DNA of 26,109 nt, from IMG/VR virus record IMGVR_UViG_3300025435_000078, positions 1-26,109 of that record; one strand, written 5' to 3'. The position numbers were made by a program, and so were the translations under genes. Every line of letters starts with the position of its first letter. Position 1 is the stretch's first letter. The notes below the pieces were generated by a model, which worked only from the letters and a program-made list of their open reading frames with translations, did no database searches and was not told where the DNA came from. This stretch comes from a virus. This document shows, piece after piece, positions 6,748 through 14,785 of this stretch.

Positions 6748-8874
6748 TTAAATTGCTCTTTCAATTGCTTCAGCTTCTGATGCTTTTTCGCTTGTCTTAT
6801 TAATATGCGCCAAAACTAAAGCTAATTGTGCTTTCATGTGTTCAATTTCAAGCTGTGTTTGTGTCTTAATAACTGTGTCGTGTGCTTGAGTATGTGTACG
6901 CATCTCAGTATCGTGTCTGCGTTCTGCATCACGCAATTCAATATCGTGTGCTTTAGCAGTTTGTTTCATCAATTCACGTTTAGTTGCACCATCTTCTTTA
7001 ACTTGTGCCACAGACTTGTTAAATTGTAAGTCTTGTTGCAATTGTTGATTAACTTGTTGCGCTTGTTGTAATTGTGCTTGCAAGTTTTTAAGTTGCATTT
7101 GAACTTGTGGTGGCACTTTAGACTTGTCATCAACTTGAGCCAATGGATTATTAGTAGCCAAGCGGTCAGCAATCGTTTCAGCACCAGGGAAGTCCATAGT
7201 ACGGAATACCAAGTCACCGATTTGTGGCATTAGCGTTGGGTCAGCTTGAATTACAGCCATCATTGCTTCAGCAGCTTCTTGACGTTTACTGTTGTAGCCT
7301 GGGCCTGTTTCCATCACTACGTCATATTCACCAATAGTGACATCGTTTAATACACGCTCAACGCCTTCTTCATCTTTGCCAAACTGATTAATCGTCAATA
7401 ACTCAGGTTTTCCATCATCGCCAATGATACGCAATACACGCTCACGGTCATAGATTTTAGGAATTAAGTCTAAGATTACACGACCAGCTTGACGAATAGA
7501 GCGTGTCAAGTTGTCATAGTAATGGAAGTTGGTCATGTCAATCTGTTGTTGCTGACCTTGCAATGCTTTACCGCTAATGTTACCTGTTGGCAATTGATTA
7601 GGGTCAAAGATACCTACTACTTGTTGCAAGTCTGACGTAATACCTGCTGCTGCTGCCATAATACCTGTTGGTGGTGGTTCTGGTTGCAAGCGTTGTGGTG
7701 CAGGTGCTGGTCTACCATCAATATCTGTCTGTTTGTAGCGTAGAACTGGCATCGCTTTGATGTTAGCCATTGCCCATTCGTTTTCGTGGCCTTCATCTTG
7801 ACCTTCAGCAAGCAACCATTTAGCTTTTGGTGCTAGAGCTACTGACTCGGTAATAGATGTTGTCCAGAAGTTATACATACGTTGTGGGTCTTTAGCAAAG
7901 CGCACTAGACCAAACTTCTTACGTCTGTTTTCTACTGTTAATTGTTGACCATAAACAGGAATGATTGGAATGTATTTGCCAGCCCATGTGCCTTCTTCTA
8001 GCACTTGGATACCTGTCAACTTGCACCATTTAACTGATTTACGAATTGACCTGCGTTTATCTACAATAGTTACGCCTTGTTCTTCCATTGCAGCACGGAT
8101 TTCTTCAGTCAATTCATCTTCGTATGCAGAAGTGCCATCAGAGAGTAGCACCAACGTAGCTGCTTCGCGTTCTACATAGAAATATTCAGCTAGACGTATA
8201 TCGTCTTTCATAATCCATTCGGATAGCGTATCGCCTGTGCCACGTTGTGTGAAGCCTGTGCCATCATCAGCATCAGGATATTGCTTCCTAAACGCTGCTT
8301 TGCTCATTACAGTAGTGATTAAGACTTTTTCCGCATCTGAGCCATCAGGCATTGTTGAGTTTGGGTCAAAGTAAACTGTAAATGGGTTGTCGATGGGCTT
8401 AATATAAATTTCTTGGTCAAACGAATCATCTTTATAATAATCAGTAGTAATACGGAAATAACCCCAACCCATACGAACAGCAAAGTCGAAAGCAGTATCG
8501 TAAGCAGCATCCGCATCTGATTGCACCTCAATGTGTCTAAAAATTCCAGAGATAACGTCAGCCATGTGTTCATCGGCTTGCGTGTTCATGCCATGCGCTT
8601 TCATGCGTGGGCGTTGTTGACGTTGTTGGTTAGCGATTTGACGGCAGTAAGCATCAACCTTGTTAATTGTTAAACATGGTCTAGCTTCTAGTGTGCGTGA
8701 GTTTTGGATTTCTACAGGCCATTGGTCACCAGCAGCGAACTTTAAGTCCTCTAGTGCTTCTGAGCGATTATTTTGGTCTGCTTCGTTAGCAAACTGTAAG
8801 AACTGTTTGGCATCCTCAATTCGAGGGTCGTTCTCATCATTGTAATCAATAGATTTCTCAGGTGTCTTTGCCAT
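6748..8874 (-). CDS. Portal protein, P22-like
   Basis: A 708-residue protein, close to P22 gp1 (725). The N-terminal part has the family pattern LKFAAGDQWP, PCLTINKVDAYCRQIANQQRQ and the stretch with FRHIEVQSDADAAYDTAF (about 120-137). The body ends around residue 570; after that is a Gln-rich, strongly helical tail (about 590-708, repeated LQAQLQQAQQVNQQLQQDL-type heptads), probably a coiled-coil barrel reaching into the head. It forms the dodecameric ring through which DNA enters and leaves. It is 2 nt after the large terminase, and a promoter-bearing gap separates it from scaffold. Confidence 0.93.
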   Translation of the reverse strand: MAKTPEKSIDYNDENDPRIEDAKQFLQFANEADQNNRSEALEDLKFAAGDQWPVEIQNSRTLEARPCLTINKVDAYCRQIANQQRQQRPRMKAHGMNTQADEHMADVISGIFRHIEVQSDADAAYDTAFDFAVRMGWGYFRITTDYYKDDSFDQEIYIKPIDNPFTVYFDPNSTMPDGSDAEKVLITTVMSKAAFRKQYPDADDGTGFTQRGTGDTLSEWIMKDDIRLAEYFYVEREAATLVLLSDGTSAYEDELTEEIRAAMEEQGVTIVDKRRSIRKSVKWCKLTGIQVLEEGTWAGKYIPIIPVYGQQLTVENRRKKFGLVRFAKDPQRMYNFWTTSITESVALAPKAKWLLAEGQDEGHENEWAMANIKAMPVLRYKQTDIDGRPAPAPQRLQPEPPPTGIMAAAAGITSDLQQVVGIFDPNQLPTGNISGKALQGQQQQIDMTNFHYYDNLTRSIRQAGRVILDLIPKIYDRERVLRIIGDDGKPELLTINQFGKDEEGVERVLNDVTIGEYDVVMETGPGYNSKRQEAAEAMMAVIQADPTLMPQIGDLVFRTMDFPGAETIADRLATNNPLAQVDDKSKVPPQVQMQLKNLQAQLQQAQQVNQQLQQDLQFNKSVAQVKEDGATKRELMKQTAKAHDIELRDAERRHDTEMRTHTQAHDTVIKTQTQLEIEHMKAQLALVLAHINKTSEKASEAEAIERAI

Positions 8875-8876
8875 AC

Positions 8877-10160
8877 TTAGCCCATCCAGCTCGCGCCATA
8901 ATTATTCTGTGGTTTAGGTTTCTTACGTTCTTTAGTATCGTTAATCATTAAGCCGATATACCTAAAAGCATCCGCACCATGAGAATAAACGTCATGTAGT
9001 GGAACACGGCTGAACATCTTAGTGTCTGGGTCAACATCATAGCGATAATGCCTAAGGCATTGTAATCCCTCGTCACAATTTGTTCTGTCAAAGTAACAGC
9101 TAGTAAAGATTGTTCGTGCAGCGTTAATAGAATCGACAACAGGAACTCTCGGCAATACATTAGTTTTATAGCCAGCATTTCTAACGATTTCCTCGATACT
9201 TCTGCCATTAGAGCCAATGGTTTTAGATTGTGCATCATGTGGCAAGTGTATAGTATCATAAATATAGCCTAATTTTTGCATTTCAGCTAGATAGTGAGAC
9301 ATAGTTTTTTGCGTGTCTTGCATATAGTTGATTAGGCGTGTTTCCATGCCAATGAACTGCACAAACCAAATAGCTGTATGGTCAGCCCAACCTAAGTCAA
9401 ACACAGCGTGAACTGGCTTACTTGCATCGTGTGGGACGTTAGTAATGCGACCTGTGGCTTCTGCTGCTTGCATCTCTCTTGCAAAGATAGCACCATCAAC
9501 AGTCATACGACATACGCCTTCCCAAACTGTGTTATAGCTTTCTATATCACGTTGTCTGAGCGCATCCTTTTCCATGCGTAGCGTTTCGGGAAACCAGGGA
9601 TTGTCTGACCAATTAATCTTTTGAACAATTGCGTTGCTTGGCGCATGAATAACAAAGCGTTGATACGTTTCGTCTGTTTCAAGCTCTGGGTTAAAGCTAA
9701 TCCATACTTCTGATTGCTCTTTACGAATGGTAGGAATAAGAATATCCCATGAACGCTTTGATACTGTCTGAGCCTCTTCCACCCAGCATATATCTACACC
9801 TTCAAAAGACTTTACGTTGGCTGTGTTGTTTTTTAGACCGACAAAGCTAAACTCTGTTCCGTTCTTACCACGGATAGATGCTTGCGTTATCTCATAGAAG
9901 CTAGACATACCCAAGTCATCAATCTGGTCGCTTAATAACTTATGAACCGAGTCTTTCATTGATGTCATAAACTCACGAGCGCAAAGTATACGCAATTGGT
10001 CTTTAGCACCAAGTATCAGCAATGCTCTTGCAATACCCCATGATTTAGCACCACCACGACCACCATATAATACTTTGTAACGTGCCTTATCAAACAGACA
10101 CTTTAACTTCATAGGGAACTGCGCTTTAGCTAACGCAGATTGAACTAACTCATTGCTCAT
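8877..10160 (-). CDS. Terminase large subunit (packaging ATPase/nuclease)
   Basis: A 427-residue protein, a normal length. ATPase domain: Walker A GGRGGAKS (residues 33-40), Walker B ICWVEEA (124-130) with the acidic pair, and a likely motif III at VWISFNPE (152-159). RNase H-like nuclease domain from about 245: FDLGWADHT supplies Asp255 and Asp260, HLPHDAQSK and HGADAFRYIG further acidic residues. It docks on the portal, cuts the concatemer and pumps DNA. It overlaps the small subunit by 11 nt and is followed 2 nt later by the portal gene. Family style is the Terminase_3/PBSX type; the packaging strategy (headful or fixed ends) cannot be read from this sequence. Confidence 0.95.
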   Translation of the reverse strand: MSNELVQSALAKAQFPMKLKCLFDKARYKVLYGGRGGAKSWGIARALLILGAKDQLRILCAREFMTSMKDSVHKLLSDQIDDLGMSSFYEITQASIRGKNGTEFSFVGLKNNTANVKSFEGVDICWVEEAQTVSKRSWDILIPTIRKEQSEVWISFNPELETDETYQRFVIHAPSNAIVQKINWSDNPWFPETLRMEKDALRQRDIESYNTVWEGVCRMTVDGAIFAREMQAAEATGRITNVPHDASKPVHAVFDLGWADHTAIWFVQFIGMETRLINYMQDTQKTMSHYLAEMQKLGYIYDTIHLPHDAQSKTIGSNGRSIEEIVRNAGYKTNVLPRVPVVDSINAARTIFTSCYFDRTNCDEGLQCLRHYRYDVDPDTKMFSRVPLHDVYSHGADAFRYIGLMINDTKERKKPKPQNNYGASWMG

Positions 10161-10428
10161 CAGGTTGATTTGCGTCTAAGAATACAACTTGAATACCTTG
10201 TAGAGCTTCGCCATCAGCTCCTGTTATTTCTTGGAATTGAACAGCTTTACCATCTACTCTATCAAGAAGCTCTTTTACAGCCCACGGCTCTCTAGCATCA
10301 GCAGCTTCAATTAAGCCTTCTGCAATACTAGAGAGTTTGCTTGGGTTCTGTATCAAAACTTTACGCAGAGCATCATAGAACATTTTGCCCTTCTTATTGT
10401 TTTGATTTCCTTCTGGTGCGCCTGCCAT
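10150..10428 (-). CDS. Terminase small subunit (probable)
   Basis: A 92-residue protein beginning MAGAPEGNQNNKKGK, with a helical basic middle (FYDALRKVLIQNPSKLSSIAEGLIEAA) and the WAVKELLDRVDGKAVQ segment found in many short phage small-terminase-like proteins. It overlaps the large subunit by 11 nt, which supports the assignment. It would recognise the packaging site on the genome. It is shorter than classical small subunits (about 140-180), so it may carry only the DNA-binding and assembly helices. Confidence 0.75.
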   Translation of the reverse strand: MAGAPEGNQNNKKGKMFYDALRKVLIQNPSKLSSIAEGLIEAADAREPWAVKELLDRVDGKAVQFQEITGADGEALQGIQVVFLDANQPDEQ

Positions 10429-10456
10429 ATTAACTCAATTTATAAGTGATTAATTT

Positions 10457-10690
10457 TTAAGCAGATGTTACTTCTTGAACAATGCTTTCGTCTACAGGTG
10501 CAGTACCAGATGCTGTATCTGTTGGTGCAACACTTACTGTTTGACCTTGAGCTTGTTGAGCTGCAACTTGTGGCAATGCTTGGTCACGAATTTTGCAGAT
10601 AACTGGTGATACTTCAATAAATGCACCAGCAGATAAATGCTTCAATGCAATCTCAATCTCGTTTACTTCTAACTCTAGTGTAATAGCCAT
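10457..10690 (-). CDS. Small hypothetical protein
   Basis: A 77-residue protein. The N-terminal part (LELEVNEIEIALKHLSAGAF, then VICKIRDQALPQV) has a pattern I have seen in small uncharacterised phage proteins: a short strand, then a helix, then a helix ending near a Gln-rich segment. The C-terminal 30 residues (VSVAPTDTASGTAPVDES) look disordered. Its ATG overlaps the stop of the preceding gene by 1 nt (TAATG). The function is unknown. Confidence 0.65.
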   Translation of the reverse strand: MAITLELEVNEIEIALKHLSAGAFIEVSPVICKIRDQALPQVAAQQAQGQTVSVAPTDTASGTAPVDESIVQEVTSA

Positions 10691-10833
10691 TATTTTTTCG
10701 CTTTCTTTTTAGTTGCTTCACGTTTTTCAGAATAGGCAATTGCCACAGCTTGCTTTGGTGGTTTGCCTGCTTTGATTTCAGTTTCAATGTTTTCTTTAAA
10801 TGCTTTTTTACTTGTTGATTTCTTTAGTGGCAT
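10690..10833 (-). CDS. Small basic protein, DUF6496-like
   Basis: A 47-residue, lysine-rich protein starting [17 protein letters not shown], with the core [15 protein letters not shown], which resembles the DUF6496 pattern (Pro-x-Lys-Gln-Ala-x-Ala-Ile-Ala) common in phages and bacteria. AAGGA lies 8 nt before the ATG at 10833. It overlaps the upstream gene by 10 nt and the downstream gene by 1 nt, so it is almost certainly translated. The family has no known function; basic composition suggests nucleic-acid binding, which is inference. Confidence 0.75.
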   Translation of the reverse strand: MPLKKSTSKKAFKENIETEIKAGKPPKQAVAIAYSEKREATKKKAKK

Positions 10834-11033
10834 GATGCGTTCCTTCTATCTGGGTCTAAGTTATCTTCAATAAATTCTGCTATGTCGTACAAACTATCTA
10901 CTACTATTAATTCGTTTTCAATAAAAGATGTTAGTTCTATATATCCTTCGGTGTCAACTGTAGCAATAACAAGTGTCTGAATACTATCAGTTTCGTCATC
11001 TTCCACAGTCATGTGAAGTCTAATAAATTGCAT
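10824..11033 (-). CDS. Small acidic hypothetical protein
   Basis: A 69-residue acidic protein (many Asp/Glu, for example [12 protein letters not shown] and [10 protein letters not shown]). The ATG overlaps the stop of the endonuclease gene by 1 nt (TAATG) and has only a weak AAAGAAAAG purine stretch before it, so it may be translated by reinitiation after the endonuclease. The end overlaps the next gene by 10 nt. I do not recognise the family. Confidence 0.6.
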   Translation of the reverse strand: MQFIRLHMTVEDDETDSIQTLVIATVDTEGYIELTSFIENELIVVDSLYDIAEFIEDNLDPDRRNASCH

Positions 11034-11581
11034 TATTTAGCAAATCTTTTCTTTTGAGCCATACTCATTTTAAGTCTTGTTTCTTCTGAAAATACACGGC
11101 CTTTCATTTTCTCTCTTATATACTTTTTGTGTTCTTCAGTATGACTCTTGCCTGCAAAAGTAGCTATTCCTGTTGGTATTCCTTTTCTGCGCTTATTCGC
11201 TTCAGCAACAGCCTTTCTAGTTTTCTCAGGAATTATGCAGTTTTTAGCATATTGATTACCAATCATAAATTGTGAGTGCTTTTTTTTATTTTCTTCTGAT
11301 ACTGGATGACTATGACCAGAAGAACCTTCGCCACCATTAGTAAGATTAACTAAATTGATACCACGTTTACGATAAGTATCTATAAGTTCCATTTCAATTA
11401 ATAAAGCAAATTCTTCATCTAAATTGTTTTTAATAATTTCAGCAATAAAACCATGTTTATTAACTGTGTTTTTCCAATACTTATTTCTTCCTTGCAATCC
11501 AGTTAATCGTTTGCCCTTACCTTTTCCAACATAAAATATTTCATTGCTATCAGCTTTTCTATGTTGATAAACGTAATACAT
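11033..11581 (-). CDS. GIY-YIG homing endonuclease, second subtype
   Basis: A 182-residue protein. The catalytic domain at residues 1-90 has YYVYQHR in place of GIY, and FYVGKGKGKR (16-25) for the YIG part, the variant in which Lys-Gly-Lys-Gly-Lys-Arg follows; a glutamate in LIEMELIDTYRK and an Asn in LVNLTNGGEG follow. The C-terminal half has NUMOD3-like repeats (SEENKKKHSQFMIG, PEKTRKAVAEANKRRKG, TEEHKKYIREKMKGR, SEETRLKMSMAQKKR). Both ends join neighbours with TAATG overlaps (GroES-like gene upstream, 69-residue gene downstream). It belongs to a different branch from the endonucleases at 5163 and 22551. Confidence 0.9.
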   Translation of the reverse strand: MYYVYQHRKADSNEIFYVGKGKGKRLTGLQGRNKYWKNTVNKHGFIAEIIKNNLDEEFALLIEMELIDTYRKRGINLVNLTNGGEGSSGHSHPVSEENKKKHSQFMIGNQYAKNCIIPEKTRKAVAEANKRRKGIPTGIATFAGKSHTEEHKKYIREKMKGRVFSEETRLKMSMAQKKRFAK

Positions 11582-11889
11582 TACTCATTTTCCTCTACAA
11601 AACACACATCGCGCCACGAAAGCACCAAATATTTAACGCCATCTTCTACATAAGGAAAGTATTTAAGATATTCATCTTTAGGGTCATCGTTCATTGTGCC
11701 AAAGCGAACTCTTGCGCCAACTTCAACTGGCATCTCTTCACGCTTGTCATCAATTAATTTAACGCCAGGGCCAACAGCTATAACTGTACCCATGTTTTCA
11801 GCTTCTTTGTTGTCTACAATAAGAACGCTAGATAGTTCCCTTACATCAGGCTTAACTAATATTTTGTCGCGCATTGGTTTGAATTTCAT
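11581..11889 (-). CDS. GroES-like co-chaperonin
   Basis: A 102-residue protein, slightly longer than the 95-97 of bacterial GroES. Recognisable core: PMRDKILVKPDV (residues 5-16), MGTVIAVGPG (33-42), PVEVGARVRFG (54-64), YLVLSWRDVCFV (88-99). The mobile loop (17-32) reads VRELSSVLIVDNKEAE: the usual Gly-Gly-Ile-Val-Leu/Ile is replaced by Ser-Ser-Val-Leu-Ile, and the loop is short. The protein caps the chaperonin ring and lets substrates fold; T4 gp31 is the known phage example, needed for coat folding. It lies upstream of the terminase genes in the late operon and is flanked by TAATG overlaps on both sides. No GroEL gene is in the window, so it presumably works with the host ring. Confidence 0.85.
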   Translation of the reverse strand: MKFKPMRDKILVKPDVRELSSVLIVDNKEAENMGTVIAVGPGVKLIDDKREEMPVEVGARVRFGTMNDDPKDEYLKYFPYVEDGVKYLVLSWRDVCFVEENE

Positions 11890-12146
11890 TATGCTGCCCT
11901 CGCTGGTCTGCCACGTTTTTTAGCTGGCTCAATATTTCCCTGCACAATACCTGCACGTTCATCGTCAAATATATTAACGATAGGAATAATTGTAGCTACA
12001 TAATTGTGATTTTTTGAGTATTCTCCGCACCAGTCGTTCTCATGTTTACTGATTGACTGTGGAAAGCGATGACATTCGCCTAGTATGCCCCCTGTAATAA
12101 AGAATTTACAAGAGATACATTTTTGTTTAGAATCAACTTCAGTCAT
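11889..12146 (-). CDS. Cys-rich protein with AT-hook-like tail
   Basis: An 85-residue protein. The N-terminal half carries CISCKFF, GECHRFPQ and DWCGEYS, spacing that suggests a small zinc or metal site built from four cysteines with or without the histidine. The C-terminus ends in KKRGRPARAA; Arg-Gly-Arg-Pro is the core of the AT-hook, which binds the minor groove of AT-rich DNA. The start at 12146 has AAGGGG 6 nt before it; an ATG five codons upstream overlaps that site. It ends with a TAATG overlap with the co-chaperonin gene. The DNA-binding role is inferred and the family is not recognised. Confidence 0.7.
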   Translation of the reverse strand: MTEVDSKQKCISCKFFITGGILGECHRFPQSISKHENDWCGEYSKNHNYVATIIPIVNIFDDERAGIVQGNIEPAKKRGRPARAA

Positions 12147-12172
12147 GTTATGCCCCTTCATAATGTGATTAG

Positions 12173-12211
12173 AACCCCCTTTGGCTTCTCCACCATTGGG
12201 GGTTTGTTTTT
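12173..12211 (+). terminator. Hairpin with T-tract on the plus strand
   Basis: AACCCCC (12173-12179) pairs with GGGGGTT (12198-12204) across an 18-nt loop and is followed on the plus strand by TTTGTTTTT. All genes nearby run on the minus strand, where the following sequence (CTAATCACATT) is a poor T-tract. It could stop antisense transcription or act as a weak leftward attenuator after the gene that ends at 12213. Confidence 0.5.
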
Positions 12212-12212
12212 A

Positions 12213-12473
12213 CTACATACTGTCTTGTGCGTGTTCAGTACGTTTGTGTGAGTAACATTCATGCTCACGCGCACCGCCTTTAAACTCGCCTAAACGACCA
12301 TCGTTCATGCCAGCGTGGCTTGGTTCACGACCACCAATACCATCTTCTTTACCCATAGCAACGCCACCTTTTAGCTTGCCTTTACGTTCACCTGACATAT
12401 CAGATGCGTTTACACCTTTAGGCAATTTCTCGCCTGTTTCGCCTTTAGCTGGCTTTGTATCTTTAATACCCAT
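12213..12473 (-). CDS. Glycine- and charge-rich hypothetical phage protein
   Basis: An 86-residue hydrophilic protein, rich in Gly, Lys, Glu and Asp, almost without hydrophobic stretches and so probably disordered. It has segments such as KGETGEKLPKGVNASDMSG and ECYSHKRTEHAQDSM. I recognise this pattern from unnamed proteins of environmental phages but know no function. The start is set at the ATG at 12473, with AGGA about 8 nt before it, rather than at a TTG eight codons upstream that precedes the ribosome site. A hairpin follows the stop. Confidence 0.65.
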   Translation of the reverse strand: MGIKDTKPAKGETGEKLPKGVNASDMSGERKGKLKGGVAMGKEDGIGGREPSHAGMNDGRLGEFKGGAREHECYSHKRTEHAQDSM

Positions 12474-12515
12474 GATTTTATTCCTATTAATTTGCAAATT
12501 AATTAAATTATAACT

Positions 12516-13061
12516 CTATACCGCAGAGTTGTGAAATTTTATTCTATCAGAATATTTCTTTTTTATCTCAATTATTTCTTCAATCGTATAATGCTTTGGT
12601 TCATGTTTACCCTCAAGCCATTCTAACTGCGCTAGACCTAGCTTTTTAATAAGCGATTGTCTGTAGAGTATGATGTTTCCTGATAAATGGTGATTGCATA
12701 CGACACATTGCTTATGGCAATTGTCCTCACAGAAACGCAATTCTGGAGCAGAGCCAACAGTTCTATAATGACCTGCGTGATATTGACCTGTGTGGTATCG
12801 CCCACAACTGATACATGGGTCTTTTTCATCTCTAAGCCTTATCCAACGATTGAAAATGGTTTGCGCCTCTCTCAACCAATCAGCTTTGGTCTTGAGTTTG
12901 ACTTTTTTCTCCTTGTATTCTTTACGTTCCTTTGACTCACGCTGCTTTGTTGCCATTGCTACTGCACAGTTAAACCCACAAACCGACTGCAATGGTTTTA
13001 ATGGGTCAAACTTATCTCCACATATTTTACACTTCTTTTGCTTTGGTGGTTTTAATTGCAT
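12516..13061 (-). CDS. ninG: NinG/Rap-like recombination nuclease
   Basis: A 181-residue protein of the lambda NinG family (lambda NinG is about 200). An N-terminal zinc ribbon has Cys11, Cys14, Cys28 and Cys32. A charged helical linker (40-65) leads to the HNH-like core: CISCGRYHTGQYHAGHY (83-99) with Cys83, Cys86, His95 and His98, and CHKQCVVCNHHLSGN (115-129). Lambda Rap (NinG) is a structure-specific endonuclease acting on recombination branches. This gene overlaps a small upstream gene by 35 nt and is part of the leftward operon, while the annealing protein and SSB are in the rightward operon. Confidence 0.9.
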   Translation of the reverse strand: MQLKPPKQKKCKICGDKFDPLKPLQSVCGFNCAVAMATKQRESKERKEYKEKKVKLKTKADWLREAQTIFNRWIRLRDEKDPCISCGRYHTGQYHAGHYRTVGSAPELRFCEDNCHKQCVVCNHHLSGNIILYRQSLIKKLGLAQLEWLEGKHEPKHYTIEEIIEIKKKYSDRIKFHNSAV

Positions 13062-13263
13062 CTATTTTCTCACAGTAGATTTTGGCTTCCGCTGCTGACC
13101 TAAACGTCAACAATGGCTCTGCCTTGTGATAATCAGTTTTCTTGTTATAGCCAGCAAGTCTGAATACATGATAAATGTAATCATCTGCTGGCCCTGTCTT
13201 TGCTATCGAATACTTACCACATTCGCTAATTAATGCGTATTCACCCCATTTTTTCCACTTCAT
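13027..13263 (-). CDS. Small hypothetical protein
   Basis: A 78-residue protein starting MKWKKWGEYALISECGKYSI. The ATG at 13263 has GGAGAAAG before it; a TTG five codons upstream overlaps this site and is not a likely start. The sequence suggests a small alpha/beta protein with a C-terminal helix (SAAEAKIYCEKIDAIK). It overlaps the methyltransferase gene by 23 nt and NinG by 35 nt, so the three are translated together. I have seen similar openings (WGEY, SECGKYSI) in unnamed phage proteins; function unknown. Confidence 0.7.
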   Translation of the reverse strand: MKWKKWGEYALISECGKYSIAKTGPADDYIYHVFRLAGYNKKTDYHKAEPLLTFRSAAEAKIYCEKIDAIKTTKAKEV

Positions 13264-14347
13264 TAATTCTTTCTCCAATCCACTTCATTACAGGAACTGC
13301 CATTGAATTACCAAGCGCTTTGTATCTTGTGCTATCGCTTGATGTCGGTGTGTTTGTGTAGTTGTCAGGAAATCCTTGCAATCTTTCACATTCTATAGGA
13401 GTTAATCTACGAACACGCATATTTTGTAAAGCATTAGTTCCAACACCTGCTCTTGTTAATGTATTTGATGTATCAGTTTCATTTACATACAGTCCATTAT
13501 CAGGTCTATCTTTACGAGTTCCATTAGCATCACAAAATGTAATGTTATAAGCAGTAGCTATAGGAACATTGCCACCACCTGTTCCCCAGCTTGATGTTAT
13601 TGTTTGACATACATCGCCCATTTCTTTTACTCGACTATCAGCAGGATGTGTTTCGTAAACAGTTGGCACAAACAATGGCGCACCGCTATTTATGTGTTGA
13701 TTTTCTAATCCTTGTTTGTTTCCAAAACTTGCATTGAGTGTTGAAGCGCAATTTTTAGGCCAATCGGAAGCTCCTTGTTTCTTACTTCTGCGCGGCGTAA
13801 TATCCCTGCACAGGCTTTCTGACTCAAAAAGTACCTTTGCTGCACTTCGCCAGTCTCCAAGACATCCGACAACGAACACACGCCTGCGTCTTTGTGGCAC
13901 TCCGAAATATTGAGCGTCAAGAACTCTGTAGGCGAACCCATACCCGAGTTGAGCCAACCCTTGAAGTAAGGCTGCAAAGTCACTTCCTCTGTTACTAGAC
14001 AATACGCCTGGTACGTTCTCCCATAAAAGCCACTTGGGTTTAAATTTATCAGCCATTGCGAGATAGGTAAGCATGAGGTTTCCACGAGGGTCTGCCAAAC
14101 CTTTTCTAAGTCCTGCAATGGAAAATGATTGACAAGGTGTTCCACCGACCAAAAGTTCAATTGAATCATCTAAATTCCATTCTTTAAATTTTGTCATGTC
14201 ACCATAATTAGTAACGTTTGAATAATGATGTGCAAGTAATTGACTAGGAAATTTTTCAATTTCAGAAAATCCTACAGGATTCCATCCCATGTGATGCCAA
14301 GCTACAGTTGCCGCTTCTACGCCACTACATACTGATAAGTAATTCAT
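13241..14347 (-). CDS. dcm: DNA (cytosine-5) methyltransferase
   Basis: A 368-residue, apparently complete enzyme. Motif I YLSVCSGVEAATVAW (3-17, SAM binding), motif IV GGTPCQSFSIAG (68-79) with catalytic Cys72, motif VI WENVPG (109-114), motif VIII QRRRRVF (about 152-158), then a variable target-recognition region (about 180-310), motif IX region RLTPIECERLQGFPDNYT and motif X GNSMAVPVMKWIG. It transfers a methyl group to carbon 5 of cytosine; the target site cannot be predicted. No restriction enzyme gene is adjacent, so it is an orphan, most likely protecting phage DNA from host restriction. It overlaps the preceding gene by 4 nt (ATGA). Confidence 0.95.
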   Translation of the reverse strand: MNYLSVCSGVEAATVAWHHMGWNPVGFSEIEKFPSQLLAHHYSNVTNYGDMTKFKEWNLDDSIELLVGGTPCQSFSIAGLRKGLADPRGNLMLTYLAMADKFKPKWLLWENVPGVLSSNRGSDFAALLQGLAQLGYGFAYRVLDAQYFGVPQRRRRVFVVGCLGDWRSAAKVLFESESLCRDITPRRSKKQGASDWPKNCASTLNASFGNKQGLENQHINSGAPLFVPTVYETHPADSRVKEMGDVCQTITSSWGTGGGNVPIATAYNITFCDANGTRKDRPDNGLYVNETDTSNTLTRAGVGTNALQNMRVRRLTPIECERLQGFPDNYTNTPTSSDSTRYKALGNSMAVPVMKWIGERINEVEKMG

Positions 14348-14784
14348 GCGTCTTTCAATTCTTCTAAAAAGTTCATGTAAGGGATGCGAACGTGTTTATT
14401 AAAAAATTCTGCAGCTGGTGCGTTTGTATTTAACTCTTTACGGCTTTCAATGTTGCAAATAGCTTTAACTGCATCTGCTGCATCTTCTTCAGAATCAATC
14501 TCATTGCCAAAATTATCCTCTAGCCATTCCCAGAACATTGTTTCTTTACACCAGCGAACAGCCAATAAACCCAAACCATTCATTCTGTTTTCTTGACTGA
14601 CAATGTTAGCTCGCAATTGTCTAGCAGATGCTTCTTGTGTCATACGCACTATTGCTATTGGTGTATCAATAGGAAAGTTTGCTAAAAACGCATCTTTAAA
14701 CTGCATATCAATGTCAACGGTGACACGAATTGTGCCATCCGCAAGTTCTTTCATCTGCCTTCTTACGCCTGTAATTGCATCCAT
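14344..14784 (-). CDS. Conserved hypothetical phage protein
   Basis: A 146-residue protein. The N-terminal half (MKELADGTIRVTVDIDMQF followed by FLANFPIDTPIAIVRM) has a pattern I recognise from uncharacterised phage proteins; the C-terminal half is acidic and helical (EDNFGNEIDSEEDAADAVK). AAGGAG precedes the ATG. It overlaps the methyltransferase start by 4 nt (ATGA), so the two are translationally coupled. The link suggests, but does not show, a role in DNA modification or recombination. Confidence 0.65.
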   Translation of the reverse strand: MDAITGVRRQMKELADGTIRVTVDIDMQFKDAFLANFPIDTPIAIVRMTQEASARQLRANIVSQENRMNGLGLLAVRWCKETMFWEWLEDNFGNEIDSEEDAADAVKAICNIESRKELNTNAPAAEFFNKHVRIPYMNFLEELKDA

Positions 14785-14785
14785 A

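Noticed and set aside
6826-8845. Plus-strand frames within the portal gene
   Set aside because: They are antisense shadows with improbable composition and no ribosome sites.
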